A DNA stretch of 64,000 nt from Mongoliimonas terrestris (GCF_001927285.1 NZ_MSIG01000003.1:124001-188000); one strand, 5' to 3'; positions 44,995-53,737 are shown, numbered from the stretch's first letter. A program made the numbers and translations. The notes: generated by a model not told the origin, from the letters alone.

Positions 44995-45645
44995 TCAGGC
45001 GGTGCGTTCGACCACCAGGCAGTGGAACACCGCCCAGTAGTGGATGCCGGCGCCGGTGACCACGAAGCCATGCCAGATGGCGTTCTGGAATTTCAGGCTC
45101 TCCCACACGTGGAAGATCACGCCGGCCGAGTAGACGACGCCACCGGCGATGATGAGAGCCAAGGTGAGCTCCGGCAGGGCTTCGGCCAGCGATGGAAGGG
45201 CCAGGATGCCGCTCCAGCCGGTGGCGAGATAGAGAAGGATGGTCAGCCGGTCGTAACGGCCGGGCAGGCCGACCTTGAGGGCGATGCCGGCGAGCGCCGC
45301 GCCCCAGACGCCGACCGCCAGCGACACCGACACGGGTCCATAGGGCAACTGCGCCAGGAAGGGCGTGTAGGTGGCGGCGATCAGCAGGAAGATGGCCGAG
45401 TGGTCGAAGCGCCGGAAGATCCACTTCAGCGGCGACACCGGCCAGTGGTTGTAGAGGAAGGACGCGCTGAGCGCGGCGATGAGGCCGGTGATGTAGATGC
45501 CGGCGACCACCGTGTCCGATACGCCGCCGGTTGTCGTCGTGTGCGCGAGAAGGAGGGCGGCCCCGATGGTGGCGAGCCCGAGGCCGATCGCGTGCACCAC
45601 CGCGTCGGCGATGCGCTCGCCCCGGGTGTAGGTCCAGTCCATCAT
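44995..45645 (-). CDS. Hemolysin III (HlyIII/PAQR) family membrane protein
   Basis: Seven-helix membrane protein of the HlyIII/PAQR family, 216 residues. Conserved metal-site-type residues are present: HAIGLG near 18, SASFLYNHW near 60, RRFDHSAIFLLIA near 78, and the C-terminal HVWESLKFQNAIWHGFVV (18) with a final His in GIHYWAVFH. These match the zinc-binding Ser/His pattern of adiponectin-receptor-like proteins. The gene is isolated. Two adjacent ATG codons (45645 and 45642) give the same protein. Cellular role in bacteria is poorly defined. Confidence 0.88.
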   Translation of the reverse strand: MMDWTYTRGERIADAVVHAIGLGLATIGAALLLAHTTTTGGVSDTVVAGIYITGLIAALSASFLYNHWPVSPLKWIFRRFDHSAIFLLIAATYTPFLAQLPYGPVSVSLAVGVWGAALAGIALKVGLPGRYDRLTILLYLATGWSGILALPSLAEALPELTLALIIAGGVVYSAGVIFHVWESLKFQNAIWHGFVVTGAGIHYWAVFHCLVVERTA

Positions 45646-45980
45646 CGGCGGTCGGCTCCTGCCCGTCGCGCCCCCCCGACGTCGGATCCGGCTTTGCCCG
45701 GCCCGACGACGCCCACGCCGTCAAGCGTGCCTGATCCGCCCGAGGGGCTCAAGCCGCCGTTGGGGGGTGCCGCAACGGCACCTTCGAGAAATAGTGGGGG
45801 GAGGGAAGGCGGGTGTCGGCCGAGCGGTGGAGGCGATCCGGCGCCAGCGGACAAGAAACGAAGGCCGCCCTCCGCGCGCGCCGCCGGTGAGACCGGGGGC
45901 TGCGAGGGAGGCGGCCGGGACGGTGGGGCCGGCCTGTCAGGGACACTGTCGGAGACAGGTCGGGACGGGCCGGCGGGCGG
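45646..45980. other. 335-bp gap between hemolysin III gene and the small cspA-linked gene
   Basis: No supportable gene. CCTGTC and GACAGG around 45932-45957 form a weak inverted repeat that could end the transcript from the cspA side. Otherwise I see nothing in it. Confidence 0.4.
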
Positions 45981-46196
45981 TCAGGCCGCCTGGAGGAGGA
46001 CGTGCTTGGCGGGGAGACGAAAGCGATCGGCCAGATGCCAGCGGAGTTCCCGCGGCGATGCATAGTCGTAGCTGGCGTCGATCAGGGACGTCACGTCCCG
46101 CTTGCCGCTCTGTTCGGTGACCGTGAGACGGCCGATCCGGAACCGCGGGCCCTCCGTCGTCTCTCGGACGGACGCGGGCATATATTCGAACTTCAT
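45981..46196 (-). CDS. Small conserved-type hypothetical protein downstream of cspA
   Basis: 71 residues: MKFEYMPASVRETTEGP.. through RIGRLTVTEQSGKRDVTSLI (20) to a C-terminal half with DYASPRELRWHLADRFRLPA. The balanced composition, a start with AAGGAAAATA immediately before it and its position 96 bp after cspA on the same strand support a real gene. It is likely in the cspA transcript. I do not recognise the family; the fold may be a small beta-rich then helical domain. Confidence 0.6.
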   Translation of the reverse strand: MKFEYMPASVRETTEGPRFRIGRLTVTEQSGKRDVTSLIDASYDYASPRELRWHLADRFRLPAKHVLLQAA

Positions 46197-46292
46197 TATT
46201 TTCCTTGGTCTTTCTTATTGCCCCACGGCGGCATCGCCGCCGCGGGGTGTCGCTGCGACGCCTTGGCGCCGCAAAAAGTCATCAGGCGCCGT

Positions 46293-46502
46293 TCAGGCGG
46301 CCTTCAGGTTGTCAGCAGCGGACTTGCCGGTGCGACGGTCCTTGACGACTTCGAAGCTGACGCGCTGGCCTTCGCCGAGGCCGGTGAGGCCCGAGCGCTC
46401 GACGGCGGAGATGTGGACGAACACGTCCGGGCCGCCGTTGTCCGGCTGGATGAAACCGAAGCCCTTGGTCGCGTTGAACCACTTGACAGTACCGACGTTC
46501 AT
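46293..46502 (-). CDS. cspA: Cold-shock protein
   Basis: Small single-stranded RNA/DNA-binding protein of 69 residues that melts mRNA structure. The OB-fold RNP motifs are intact: [20 protein letters not shown] (20), including KGFGFI, and [22 protein letters not shown] precedes the ATG. Several such genes are usual per genome and only some are cold-induced. The small gene at 45981 follows on the same strand. The sequence upstream, 380 bp to the metZ promoter, is long and may include an untranslated leader. Confidence 0.95.
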   Translation of the reverse strand: MNVGTVKWFNATKGFGFIQPDNGGPDVFVHISAVERSGLTGLGEGQRVSFEVVKDRRTGKSAADNLKAA

Positions 46503-46845
46503 GACGATCCCTTTCGGATAGAACGTTCAATAGAATGCACGAGACCGGTTTGACGCGGCCCGCACGTGGATGCCGATTTTGGAGGGTCGTTCAGAACGGT
46601 CGCCCCGATAGGGCGAACAGGCCGATCGTCTGGCCAAATCGATGACGCCAATATGGGCTGGTTTGCCCGTAAGAACAAGGCCGTTGCCAGCGAAATCCGG
46701 CCGAGGGGCCTTGGCGCTGCCGTGTGGGGGCATCCGGCAACCGCGGAGATCCGCCGCTTTGAGGCCTTCACGACGGGGGTCAAAAAAAGCGACACGAGGG
46801 CCCGGCGGGTCCGGCCCGGCCCTTGGAAACGCCGCGGCGGTTGGG
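46503..46845. other. Divergent upstream region of cspA and the metZ leader
   Basis: Open frames on both strands here show no domain and are probably chance. The region likely contains the cspA promoter and a possible 5' leader, but I could not place a convincing -35/-10 pair on the minus strand. Confidence 0.4.
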
Positions 46846-46874
46846 TTGACGGCTACGCTTTTCCGGACTATCGA
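46846..46874 (+). promoter_or_regulatory. Promoter of the metZ leader
   Basis: TTGACG, 17 bases, TATCGA: a near-consensus housekeeping promoter. The expected transcription start, about 46881, falls directly before the riboswitch. Confidence 0.75.
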
Positions 46875-46883
46875 TGCCAGATA

Positions 46884-46940
46884 CCCGTGGTTTTTTGAGC
46901 CGGCCGGCTTGCCGCCACGTTAAACAAGGATGCTAAAAGG
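46884..46940 (+). promoter_or_regulatory. SAM-II riboswitch
   Basis: The leader contains TTTTTTGAGCCGGC, GGCTTGCCGCCACG, TTAAACAAG and GCTAAAAGG in the order of the SAM-II (metA-type) riboswitch, a pseudoknot aptamer specific for S-adenosylmethionine found in alphaproteobacteria. It precedes metZ. A terminator hairpin follows within 22 bp, so SAM binding probably favours termination. Found by recognition, not by a covariance search. Confidence 0.88.
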
Positions 46941-46961
46941 CCGGGACGGACGTCATTGCGA

Positions 46962-47000
46962 CCCCGGCTCGGCCTTCATCTGGCCCGCCGGGGTTTTTTT
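46962..47000 (+). terminator. Riboswitch expression-platform terminator
   Basis: CCCCGGC and GCCGGGG form the outer stem, GGCC and GGCC the inner stem, followed by TTTTTTT. It lies between the SAM-II aptamer and metZ, 49 bp before the ATG, which identifies it as an attenuator. Confidence 0.88.
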
Positions 47001-47048
47001 GTATTTCGATCCCACCCGATGACGACGCCTACACGCTAGGGACGACCG

Positions 47049-48260
47049 ATGACCGCCGACTCCAACCAACGCTGGCACCCCGACACCGCCCTCGTCCACG
47101 GCGGCACGCTCCGCTCGCCCTTCGGCGAGACGTCCGAGGCGCTCTTCCTCACCCAGGGCTATGTCTATGACAGCGCCGAGCAGGCCGAGGCGCGCTTCCT
47201 GAACCTGGAGCCGGGCTACCAATATTCGCGCTTCTCCAACCCGACCGTGACCATGTTCGAGGAGCGCATGGCGCTTATGGAGGGCGCCGAGGTGGCGCGC
47301 GCCACGGCGACCGGCATGGCGGCGGTGACGGCGGCCATGCTCTGCCAACTGTCCGCCGGCGACCATGTGGTGGCCGCCAAGGCGTTGTTCGGCTCCTGCC
47401 GCTACGTGGTGGAGGACCTCTGCCCGCGCTTCGGCATCGCCTGCACGCTGGTGGACGGCCGCGACCTCGACGCCTGGAAGGCGGCGGCGCGGCCGGAGAC
47501 GAAGGTGTTCTTCCTGGAGAGCCCGACCAACCCGACGCTGGAAGTGGTGGACATCGAGGCGGTGGCGGCGATCGCCCACGCGGCCGGCGCGCGGCTGGTG
47601 GTCGACAACGTGTTCGCCACGCCGATCTGGCAGAAGCCGCTGACGCTCGGGGCGGACGTGGTGGTCTATTCGGCGACCAAGCACATCGACGGCCAGGGCC
47701 GCTGCCTCGGCGGCGTGGTGCTTTGTTCCAAGGACTTCCTGGACAAGCACCTGCAGGTCTTCATTCGCCAGACCGGCCCGTCGATCAGCCCGTTCAACGC
47801 CTGGGTGCTTCTGAAGGGACTGGAGACCCTGTCGGTGCGGGTGGAGCGGCAGACCGCCACGGCGGAAGCGATCGCCCGGGCGCTGAAGGCGCATCCGGCG
47901 GTAGCGAAGGTGATCTATCCGGGCGATCCGGATCATCCGCAGGCGGACATCATCGCCCGCCAGATGCAGCGCGGCTCCACCCTGGTGGCGTTCGAAGTGA
48001 AGGGCGGCAAGCCGGCGGCCTTCCGGACCGCTAACGCGCTTCGGATCGTGAAGATCTCCAACAACCTCGGCGACGCTAAGAGCCTGATCACCCACCCGTC
48101 GACCACCACCCACCAGCGCCTCAGCGAGGACGCGCGCCAGGAGCTCGGCATCAACGCCGGGCTTTTGCGCCTGTCGGTCGGGCTGGAGCACGTGGACGAC
48201 CTGATCGCCGACCTGACGGCGGCGCTCGATGCGTCCGCGGCGCGGGCGGCGGCGGAATAG
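47049..48260 (+). CDS. metZ: O-succinylhomoserine sulfhydrylase
   Basis: PLP enzyme that makes homocysteine directly from O-succinylhomoserine and sulfide in methionine synthesis. 403 residues. The cofactor lysine is Lys211 in SATKHIDGQGR; the Cys/Met-metabolism family blocks YQYSRFSNPT near 57, ESPTNPTLE near 156 and STTTHQRLSE near 357 are present. It is under a SAM-II riboswitch, so expression should fall when SAM is plentiful. The run downstream (phosphatidyltransferase on the other strand, then apaG) separates it from other met genes. Confidence 0.95.
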   Translation: MTADSNQRWHPDTALVHGGTLRSPFGETSEALFLTQGYVYDSAEQAEARFLNLEPGYQYSRFSNPTVTMFEERMALMEGAEVARATATGMAAVTAAMLCQLSAGDHVVAAKALFGSCRYVVEDLCPRFGIACTLVDGRDLDAWKAAARPETKVFFLESPTNPTLEVVDIEAVAAIAHAAGARLVVDNVFATPIWQKPLTLGADVVVYSATKHIDGQGRCLGGVVLCSKDFLDKHLQVFIRQTGPSISPFNAWVLLKGLETLSVRVERQTATAEAIARALKAHPAVAKVIYPGDPDHPQADIIARQMQRGSTLVAFEVKGGKPAAFRTANALRIVKISNNLGDAKSLITHPSTTTHQRLSEDARQELGINAGLLRLSVGLEHVDDLIADLTAALDASAARAAAE

Positions 48261-48272
48261 CGCGCCGACGGG

Positions 48273-48878
48273 TCAGCGCAGCGTGCGGGCGCCGACGACG
48301 ATGCGGGCGGCGGCGCTGGCCGCCGTCAGCGCGGCGAAGGCCGTGGCGAGCAGCGGAAAGCCGGCTGGCCAGAGGCACATGAGGGCGAAGACCGCGATGG
48401 TCTCCGCCCCTTCGGCAAGACCCGCCAGATAGTAGAGCGACTTCTCGCCCTGGGCGCGGGTGGAGAGCCCGCGCTTTTCCGCCATCGCGGCGAAGGCGAG
48501 GAAAGCGGCGCCGTTGACGTAGAAGGCGGCAAGGAGAGCGGCGGCGGCGAGCGCGTTTCGGGCCGGGTCGGCGACCGCGAAGGCGAGCGGCACCAGGGCG
48601 TAGACGGTAAAATCGAGGGTGATGTCGAGATAGCCGCCGCGATCGGTCCTGGCGGTGGCGCGGGCGACGGCGCCGTCGAGCCCGTCGGCGATCCGGTTGA
48701 GGGCGATCAGAAGGACGGCGACGAGCGGGTATCCGACGGCGATGGCCGCCGCCGCCGCGACGCCGAGCGCGAAGCCGGCGAGCGTGATCGCGTCCGCCCC
48801 GATGCCGCGCGCGGAAAGCCAGCGGCCGGCCCGGTCGAGCGGCGGGTCGATCAGGCGGCGGAGGGCGGCGTCGAGCAT
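48273..48878 (-). CDS. CDP-alcohol phosphatidyltransferase family protein
   Basis: Membrane enzyme of 201 residues that transfers a phosphatidyl or related group from a CDP-alcohol. The family catalytic motif is seen in DGLDGAVARATARTDRGGYL followed by DITLD, containing DG..AR....G...D...D near residue 64. About five to six helices. Acceptor unknown; possibilities include glycerol phosphate, inositol or a modified lipid. It lies between metZ and apaG but on the opposite strand, ending 12 bp after metZ ends. Confidence 0.88.
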   Translation of the reverse strand: MLDAALRRLIDPPLDRAGRWLSARGIGADAITLAGFALGVAAAAAIAVGYPLVAVLLIALNRIADGLDGAVARATARTDRGGYLDITLDFTVYALVPLAFAVADPARNALAAAALLAAFYVNGAAFLAFAAMAEKRGLSTRAQGEKSLYYLAGLAEGAETIAVFALMCLWPAGFPLLATAFAALTAASAAARIVVGARTLR

Positions 48879-49056
48879 GGCGCGGGCGGGAGCCGGTGGG
48901 TCGGGGAAGGCGGGCAGGGCTCTTCATAGCCGAAGCCGCCGAACCGCGGAACGCCGGGCCGATCACGGTTGGGCGATGAGCCGCCTCACACCCTTGTTGC
49001 CGGATGCGTTGCGATGGACTATGTGGCGACGAGGACGGACGAGCGGAGATGTAGCC

Positions 49057-49449
49057 ATGTTCCGTGCGGAGACCCGCGGCATCGTCGTGACCGTGCATCC
49101 GGACTACCTGCCCCATGAGTCCAATCCGGACGAATTGCGCTGGGTGTGGTCCTACCGGGTGGAGATCGAAAACCGGTCCCGCACCACCGTGCAACTGCTG
49201 TCGCGGCGGTGGCTGATCACCGACGCCCACGGCACGCGCCGGGAGGTGGCCGGCCAGGGGGTGGTGGGCGAGCAGCCGATCATCCCGCCGGGCGCCGACT
49301 ACGCCTACACCAGCGGGTGCCCGCTGCCGACGCCGAGCGGCATCATGGAGGGCACCTACCGCATGGTCACGGACGCAGGCGAACTGTTCGACGTGACCGT
49401 GCCGACGTTCTCGCTCGACCTGCCGGACATCGCCCGCGTGCTGAACTGA
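49057..49449 (+). CDS. apaG: Co2+/Mg2+ efflux-associated protein ApaG
   Basis: Single-domain beta-sandwich protein of 130 residues. The typical features are VTVHPDYLPHESNPDELRWV (20) near the N-terminus, WSYRVEIENRS, LSRRWLITDAHG, and GVVGEQPIIPPGADYAYTSG (20), then GIMEGTYRM. It is linked to metal-ion resistance and diadenosine-tetraphosphate metabolism in enterobacteria, but its molecular function is not settled. The ATG at 49057 gives the family length; the long upstream frame overlaps the opposite-strand gene. Confidence 0.94.
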   Translation: MFRAETRGIVVTVHPDYLPHESNPDELRWVWSYRVEIENRSRTTVQLLSRRWLITDAHGTRREVAGQGVVGEQPIIPPGADYAYTSGCPLPTPSGIMEGTYRMVTDAGELFDVTVPTFSLDLPDIARVLN

Positions 49450-49579
49450 CCGCGACGGGGAACGGGCCGCGGTCCGCCCGGCTCGCCGGCGGGCGCTTGC
49501 GGCCGGCGCGCGGCACCCCACCTTTCGCTCGCCTGCCGGTCGTCCGCCCCAAGGACGGTCCGGCCCTATTGGAGCCTTC

Positions 49580-49846
49580 ATGACCACCCTTTCCCGTTTT
49601 CTCGGCGACAGCCCGCTCCGCGTCCTCGTCCGCCTGATCTTCCTCTCCTTCCTGGTGGGCGTGGTGATGGCGGCGATCGGCCTTGAACCGCTCGACCTCG
49701 TCAACAGCGCGATCCGCTTCGTGCAGGACGTGTGGGCGACCGGGTTCGAGACCATCGAGAAGGCGCTGCACTACCTTCTGCTCGGCGCCGTCATCGTGGT
49801 GCCCATCTTCCTGATCAGCCGGCTGCTCCGCGCCGGCCGCGGCTGA
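49580..49846 (+). CDS. Small membrane protein, DUF6460-type
   Basis: 88 residues with two membrane helices (about 18-36 and 64-80) separated by a short amphipathic stretch, DLVNSAIRFVQDVWATGF. This is the layout of the DUF6460 family common in Rhizobiales. The basic end RLLRAGRG would face the cytoplasm. Function unknown. It is monocistronic or loosely follows apaG (130-bp gap) and is convergent with the deacetylase gene. Confidence 0.78.
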   Translation: MTTLSRFLGDSPLRVLVRLIFLSFLVGVVMAAIGLEPLDLVNSAIRFVQDVWATGFETIEKALHYLLLGAVIVVPIFLISRLLRAGRG

Positions 49847-49869
49847 GCTTCCTGCCGGTTGGAAAACCG

Positions 49870-50769
49870 TCAGGCGAAACGGGCCGCCACCCGGTGCAGG
49901 GTGGCGTGCCGGCGGGCGAGCCGGTCCACGTCCGTGTCGTAGCCGCCGCCGATGACGCCGGCGAGCGGAAGGCCGCGGCCGCGCACCGCCTCGATCACCC
50001 GGGCGTCGCGGGCCTCCAGCCCGCGGTCGGTGAGGGCGAGGCGGCCGAGCCGGTCGTCGGCGTGCGGATCGACGCCGGCGTTGTAGAAGACGAGGTCCGG
50101 CGCGGCACGGTCGATCAGCGTGTCCAGGTGGTCGTCCAGCATGGCGAGATAACCGCTGTCGCCTAGGCCGTCCGGGAGAGCCACGTCGACGGTGGATGGC
50201 ACCTTGCGGACGGGATAGTTCTTCTCCGCGTGGGCCGAGAAGGTCACCACCCGGTCGTCGCCGGCGAAGATGTCGGCGGTGCCGTCGCCCTGGTGGACGT
50301 CGAGGTCGATCACCAGCACCCGCGCCGCCTGTCCTTCGGCGAGGAGCACCCGGGCGGCCACCGCCACGTCGTTGAAGACGCAGAAGCCGGCCCCGTGCGC
50401 GCGCCGGGCGTGATGGCTGCCGCCGGCGGTGTTGAGGGCAAGGCCATGGGCGAGCGCCAGCCGGGCGGCGAGCACCGTGCCCGCGGTGGCGCAGCGGGCG
50501 CGAAGGGCGACGCTCTCCGTCATCGGAAAGCCGATCTCGCGAGCGACGGCCGGCGCCACCATGCCGCCGAGCACGGCCTCCACGTAGGGCGCCTCATGGG
50601 CGAGCGCGAGCCAGGCGGCCGGGGCGGGCTCCGGCACGTGAAAGCCGCCGGGCGCGACGAGGCGCTCCTCCATCAGCACCTCGGCCAGCCGGCGGAACTT
50701 GCCCATGGGGAAGCGGTGGTCGGCCGGGATGTCGGCCTGATAGGCGGGGTGGTGGACGATCGGCAGCAT
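49870..50769 (-). CDS. Histone deacetylase family protein (acetylpolyamine/acetoin-type amidohydrolase)
   Basis: Zinc amidohydrolase of the arginase/deacetylase superfamily, 299 residues. The His pair lies in GGSHHARRAHGAGFCVFNDV (20) near 117; metal ligands are in VIDLDVHQGDGTAD near 147, and a conserved Asp in NAGVDPHADDRLG near 235. GGGYD near 273 supplies the catalytic Tyr region. Bacterial members remove acyl groups from polyamines or acetylated lysines. The ATG at 50769 gives MLPIVHHPAY, the standard start. Divergent from the MATE gene. Confidence 0.9.
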   Translation of the reverse strand: MLPIVHHPAYQADIPADHRFPMGKFRRLAEVLMEERLVAPGGFHVPEPAPAAWLALAHEAPYVEAVLGGMVAPAVAREIGFPMTESVALRARCATAGTVLAARLALAHGLALNTAGGSHHARRAHGAGFCVFNDVAVAARVLLAEGQAARVLVIDLDVHQGDGTADIFAGDDRVVTFSAHAEKNYPVRKVPSTVDVALPDGLGDSGYLAMLDDHLDTLIDRAAPDLVFYNAGVDPHADDRLGRLALTDRGLEARDARVIEAVRGRGLPLAGVIGGGYDTDVDRLARRHATLHRVAARFA

Positions 50770-50910
50770 GGACGGCAGAAGATGGCACGGGCGGCGGGGT
50801 TGGCAAGGGAGCGCGGCCGGCGGTCGCCATGAATCGCCAGCTTCCGATGGACAGGGGCGGCTGTGGCGGGGTAGGGCTCCAGGCGCTTTCTTCAGGATGC
50901 CCATCGCCCC

Positions 50911-52233
50911 ATGACCGCCCCCGCGTTTCGCGTCGACAGCCTCACCGTGTTCCGGATCGCGGTGCCGATGACCCTCGCCTTCATGACGACGCCGATCGTC
51001 GGGGCGGTGGATACGGCGGTGGTGGGACAGCTCGGCGAGGCGGCGCTCCTCGGCGGCATCGCGGTCGGGGCGATCGTCTTCGACGTGATCTTCTCCACCT
51101 TCAACTTCCTGCGCTCCGGCACCACGGGTCTCACCGCCCAGGCGCTCGGGGCCGACGACAAGCCCGCGCAGGCGCTGGTGCTTCTCCGCGCCCTCGTTCT
51201 GGCGGTGGGGCTCGGCGTGGCGCTCGTCATCCTGTCGGTGCCGGTCCTTGCCGGGGCGCTCGCCTTCCTGGAGCCGAGCGCGGCGGTCGCCGAGGCGGCG
51301 TCGACCTACTACGGCATCCGCATCTTGTCGGCGCCGTTCGCGCTCGCCAACTACGCCATCCTCGGGTGGGTGCTGGGGCTCGGGCGGGCGGGGCTCGGGC
51401 TCGCACTCCAGACGCTCCTCAACGGCATCAACATCGCCGGCTCGATCTGGCTAGGCCTCGGGCTCGGCTGGGGGGTGGAGGGCGTCGCCTACGGGACGCT
51501 CGCCGGGGAGGTGGTCGCCTGCGTGGTCGGCGTGGCGGTGTGCCTGGCGATCGGCCGCAAGGGGCTTGCCGCGGCGGTGCCGGACGTGTTCCGGCGGGCC
51601 GGGTTCGGCGCCATGATCGCCGTCAACGGCGACATCATGGTGCGCTCCTTCGCGCTCCTCTTCGCCTTCGCGCTCTTCACCCGCACCAGCGCCGGCTTCG
51701 GCGACGTGACGCTGGCGGCGAACGCTCTCCTGATGAACTTCTTCCTGATCGGCGGCTACTTCCTCGACGGTCTCGCCAACGCGGCGGAGCAGCTGGCCGG
51801 GCGGGCCGTCGGCGCGCGACGGCGGGATGTGTTCGTGGCGGCGGTGCGCCTGACGATCGCCTGGGGCTTCGTGTTCGCCGCCGTCGCCGCGGGCCTGCTG
51901 ATGGCCTTCGGCGGCGTCTTCATCGACATCATGACCACCGCGCCCGACGTGCGCGAGGCCGCCCGGGCCTTCCTTCCGTGGGCGGCACTGACGCCGCTCG
52001 CCGGCGTGCTGGCCTTCCAGATGGACGGGGTCTACATCGGCGCCACCTGGTCGCGGGAGATGCGCAACATGATGCTCGCCTCCGTGGTGGTCTATCTTCT
52101 GGTGCTTGCCGTCGCGATCCCGGTGCTTGGAAACCACGGCCTGTGGCTGGCGTTGCTGGTCTTCCTGGGCGCCCGGGGGATCACCCTGTCGTGGCGCCTG
52201 AAACCGCTCTCCGCCCGAACCTTTCCAGCCTAG
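50911..52233 (+). CDS. MATE family efflux transporter (DinF-like)
   Basis: Sodium- or proton-coupled multidrug exporter, 440 residues, twelve predicted helices in two homologous halves. The N-terminal half includes IAVPMTLAFMTTPIVGAVDT (20) and SGTTGLTAQALGA; DGLANAAEQLAGRAVGARRR (20) near 284 is typical of DinF-type MATE proteins, which are linked to oxidative and bile-type stress. It is transcribed away from the deacetylase gene. The HIT gene follows after 47 bp and may be in the same transcript. Substrates are unknown. Confidence 0.92.
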   Translation: MTAPAFRVDSLTVFRIAVPMTLAFMTTPIVGAVDTAVVGQLGEAALLGGIAVGAIVFDVIFSTFNFLRSGTTGLTAQALGADDKPAQALVLLRALVLAVGLGVALVILSVPVLAGALAFLEPSAAVAEAASTYYGIRILSAPFALANYAILGWVLGLGRAGLGLALQTLLNGINIAGSIWLGLGLGWGVEGVAYGTLAGEVVACVVGVAVCLAIGRKGLAAAVPDVFRRAGFGAMIAVNGDIMVRSFALLFAFALFTRTSAGFGDVTLAANALLMNFFLIGGYFLDGLANAAEQLAGRAVGARRRDVFVAAVRLTIAWGFVFAAVAAGLLMAFGGVFIDIMTTAPDVREAARAFLPWAALTPLAGVLAFQMDGVYIGATWSREMRNMMLASVVVYLLVLAVAIPVLGNHGLWLALLVFLGARGITLSWRLKPLSARTFPA

Positions 52234-52280
52234 ACTGAAGATCCGGCGCCGATCGCGCCCATTGCCTGAGGAGCCCGCCC

Positions 52281-52733
52281 ATGGACCCGGCCGCCGCCAC
52301 GACGCCTGACTTCGCGCTCGACCCTCGCCTTGCGGCGGACACGCGGGTGCTCGGAGACCTCGGCCTGTCGCGGCTCCTCCTGATGGACGACGCCAACTAT
52401 CCGTGGCTCGTGCTGGTGCCGCGCCGCGCCGGGCTCGTGGAACTGATCGACCTGTCCCGCGACGACCGGATCGCCCTTCTCGACGAGGTGACGGCGGTGT
52501 CGGAGGCGCTGAAGGCGGCGGTGAGCCCGGTGAAGCTCAACGTGGCGGCCCTCGGCAACATGGTGCGGCAGCTGCACGTGCACGTGATCGCGCGGTTCGA
52601 GACCGATCCGGCATGGCCCGGCCCCGTATGGGGAAAGGTGCCGGCGCGGCCCTACTCGGACAGTTCGGCGCGAGATATCGCGGAGCGGCTGGCGGCGCGG
52701 CTCGGCGACGGGTTGAAGCCGGTGGATCTTTGA
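52281..52733 (+). CDS. HIT family protein with altered triad
   Basis: Nucleotide-binding protein of the histidine-triad superfamily, 150 residues. The usual H-x-H-x-H motif appears as QLHVHVIARF near 108: two histidines with Gln at the first position. The block NYPWLVLVPRR near 39 and LNVAALGNMV near 95 are family features, and DPAWPGPVWGK follows the triad as in the alphaproteobacterial subgroup. Such proteins hydrolyse AMP conjugates or dinucleotides. Because the last His is usually the nucleophile, activity may be kept. nudC, another dinucleotide enzyme, follows 45 bp on. Confidence 0.88.
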   Translation: MDPAAATTPDFALDPRLAADTRVLGDLGLSRLLLMDDANYPWLVLVPRRAGLVELIDLSRDDRIALLDEVTAVSEALKAAVSPVKLNVAALGNMVRQLHVHVIARFETDPAWPGPVWGKVPARPYSDSSARDIAERLAARLGDGLKPVDL

Positions 52734-52778
52734 AGCCGAGACGGGACGGGAGTGGTTCGCGATGGCGAGGCGGGCACG

Positions 52779-53732
52779 ATGACGACGACTTCCAGGACTG
52801 ACGAGACGAGCAGCCGGCCCGGGGGGGCGGGGGACCGGTCCAGCCGGAACGCGTTCGCGGTCAATCCGATCGAGCGGCGGTCGGAGAAGCGGGGCGATCC
52901 GGCGGTGCTGGCGGAGGCGCTCGCGGACGTGCGGGCCGGCAGCTTCCTCTTCGTCGGCGAGCGCATCGTGCTCGACCCGACGACGGCGGAGCCGGCGCTG
53001 TTCGATCTCCTCCGTGCCAAGCGGCTGGGGGCGGACCTGCACGAGGGCGTGCTCCTCGGCTGGATGCCGGACGGCGCGCCGCGCTTCGCCGCCACGCTGC
53101 CGGCGGATCCGGAGGACGGGCTGACGCTGACGGACCTCCGCAGTCTGGCCCTGGAGGGGCTGGTGACGGCCGATCTCTTCGGCGCCGTCGCCCAGGCCCG
53201 GTCGCTGCTGGTGTGGCACGAGCGGCACGGCTTCTGCGCCAACTGCGGCCGGGCGACGGTGCCGTCGGCGGCCGGCTACCGGCGCGACTGCGCCCACTGC
53301 GGCGCCCAGCATTTCCCGCGCACCGACCCGGTGGTGATCATGCTGGTGACCGACGGGTCGCGCTGCCTGCTCGGCCGGCAGCCGCGATTCAAGCCGGGCA
53401 GCTATTCCTGCCTCGCCGGCTTCCTGGAGCCGGGCGAGACCATCGAGGACGCGGTGCGCCGGGAAACCTTCGAAGAATCCGGCGTGCGCGTCGGCCGGGT
53501 GACCTACCGGTCGTCCCAGCCCTGGCCGTTTCCCTCGTCGCTGATGATCGGCTGCGAGGCGGCGGCGGAGACCACCGCCATCACCATGGACACGGACGAG
53601 CTGGAAGATTGCCGCTGGTTCGACCGCGAGGAGGTAGCCGCCATGGTGGCCGGCACCCACAAGGACGGGCTATTCACCCCGCCGCGGACGGCGATCGCCC
53701 GGCTGTTGGTCGAGGACTGGCTGGAAGGCTAA
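52779..53732 (+). CDS. nudC: NAD+ diphosphatase / RNA-decapping Nudix hydrolase NudC
   Basis: Splits NADH/NAD+ to NMN(H) and AMP and removes NAD caps from RNA. 317 residues, slightly longer than E. coli NudC. A zinc ribbon (CANCGR..CAHCGAQ near 163-185) precedes the Nudix box GFLEPGETIEDAVRRETFEE (20) near 217, and SQPWPFPSSLM near 247 is the family-specific NADH pocket. The ATG at 52779 was chosen; nine upstream codons in frame lack a ribosome site. The stop is followed directly by the duplicated end of pheA on the other strand. Confidence 0.93.
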   Translation: MTTTSRTDETSSRPGGAGDRSSRNAFAVNPIERRSEKRGDPAVLAEALADVRAGSFLFVGERIVLDPTTAEPALFDLLRAKRLGADLHEGVLLGWMPDGAPRFAATLPADPEDGLTLTDLRSLALEGLVTADLFGAVAQARSLLVWHERHGFCANCGRATVPSAAGYRRDCAHCGAQHFPRTDPVVIMLVTDGSRCLLGRQPRFKPGSYSCLAGFLEPGETIEDAVRRETFEESGVRVGRVTYRSSQPWPFPSSLMIGCEAAAETTAITMDTDELEDCRWFDREEVAAMVAGTHKDGLFTPPRTAIARLLVEDWLEG

Positions 53733-53737
53733 GCGGC

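Noticed and set aside
46566..46898. 110-codon + strand frame upstream of metZ
   Set aside because: It runs through the metZ promoter and into the SAM-II aptamer, lacks a ribosome site and has no recognisable domain.
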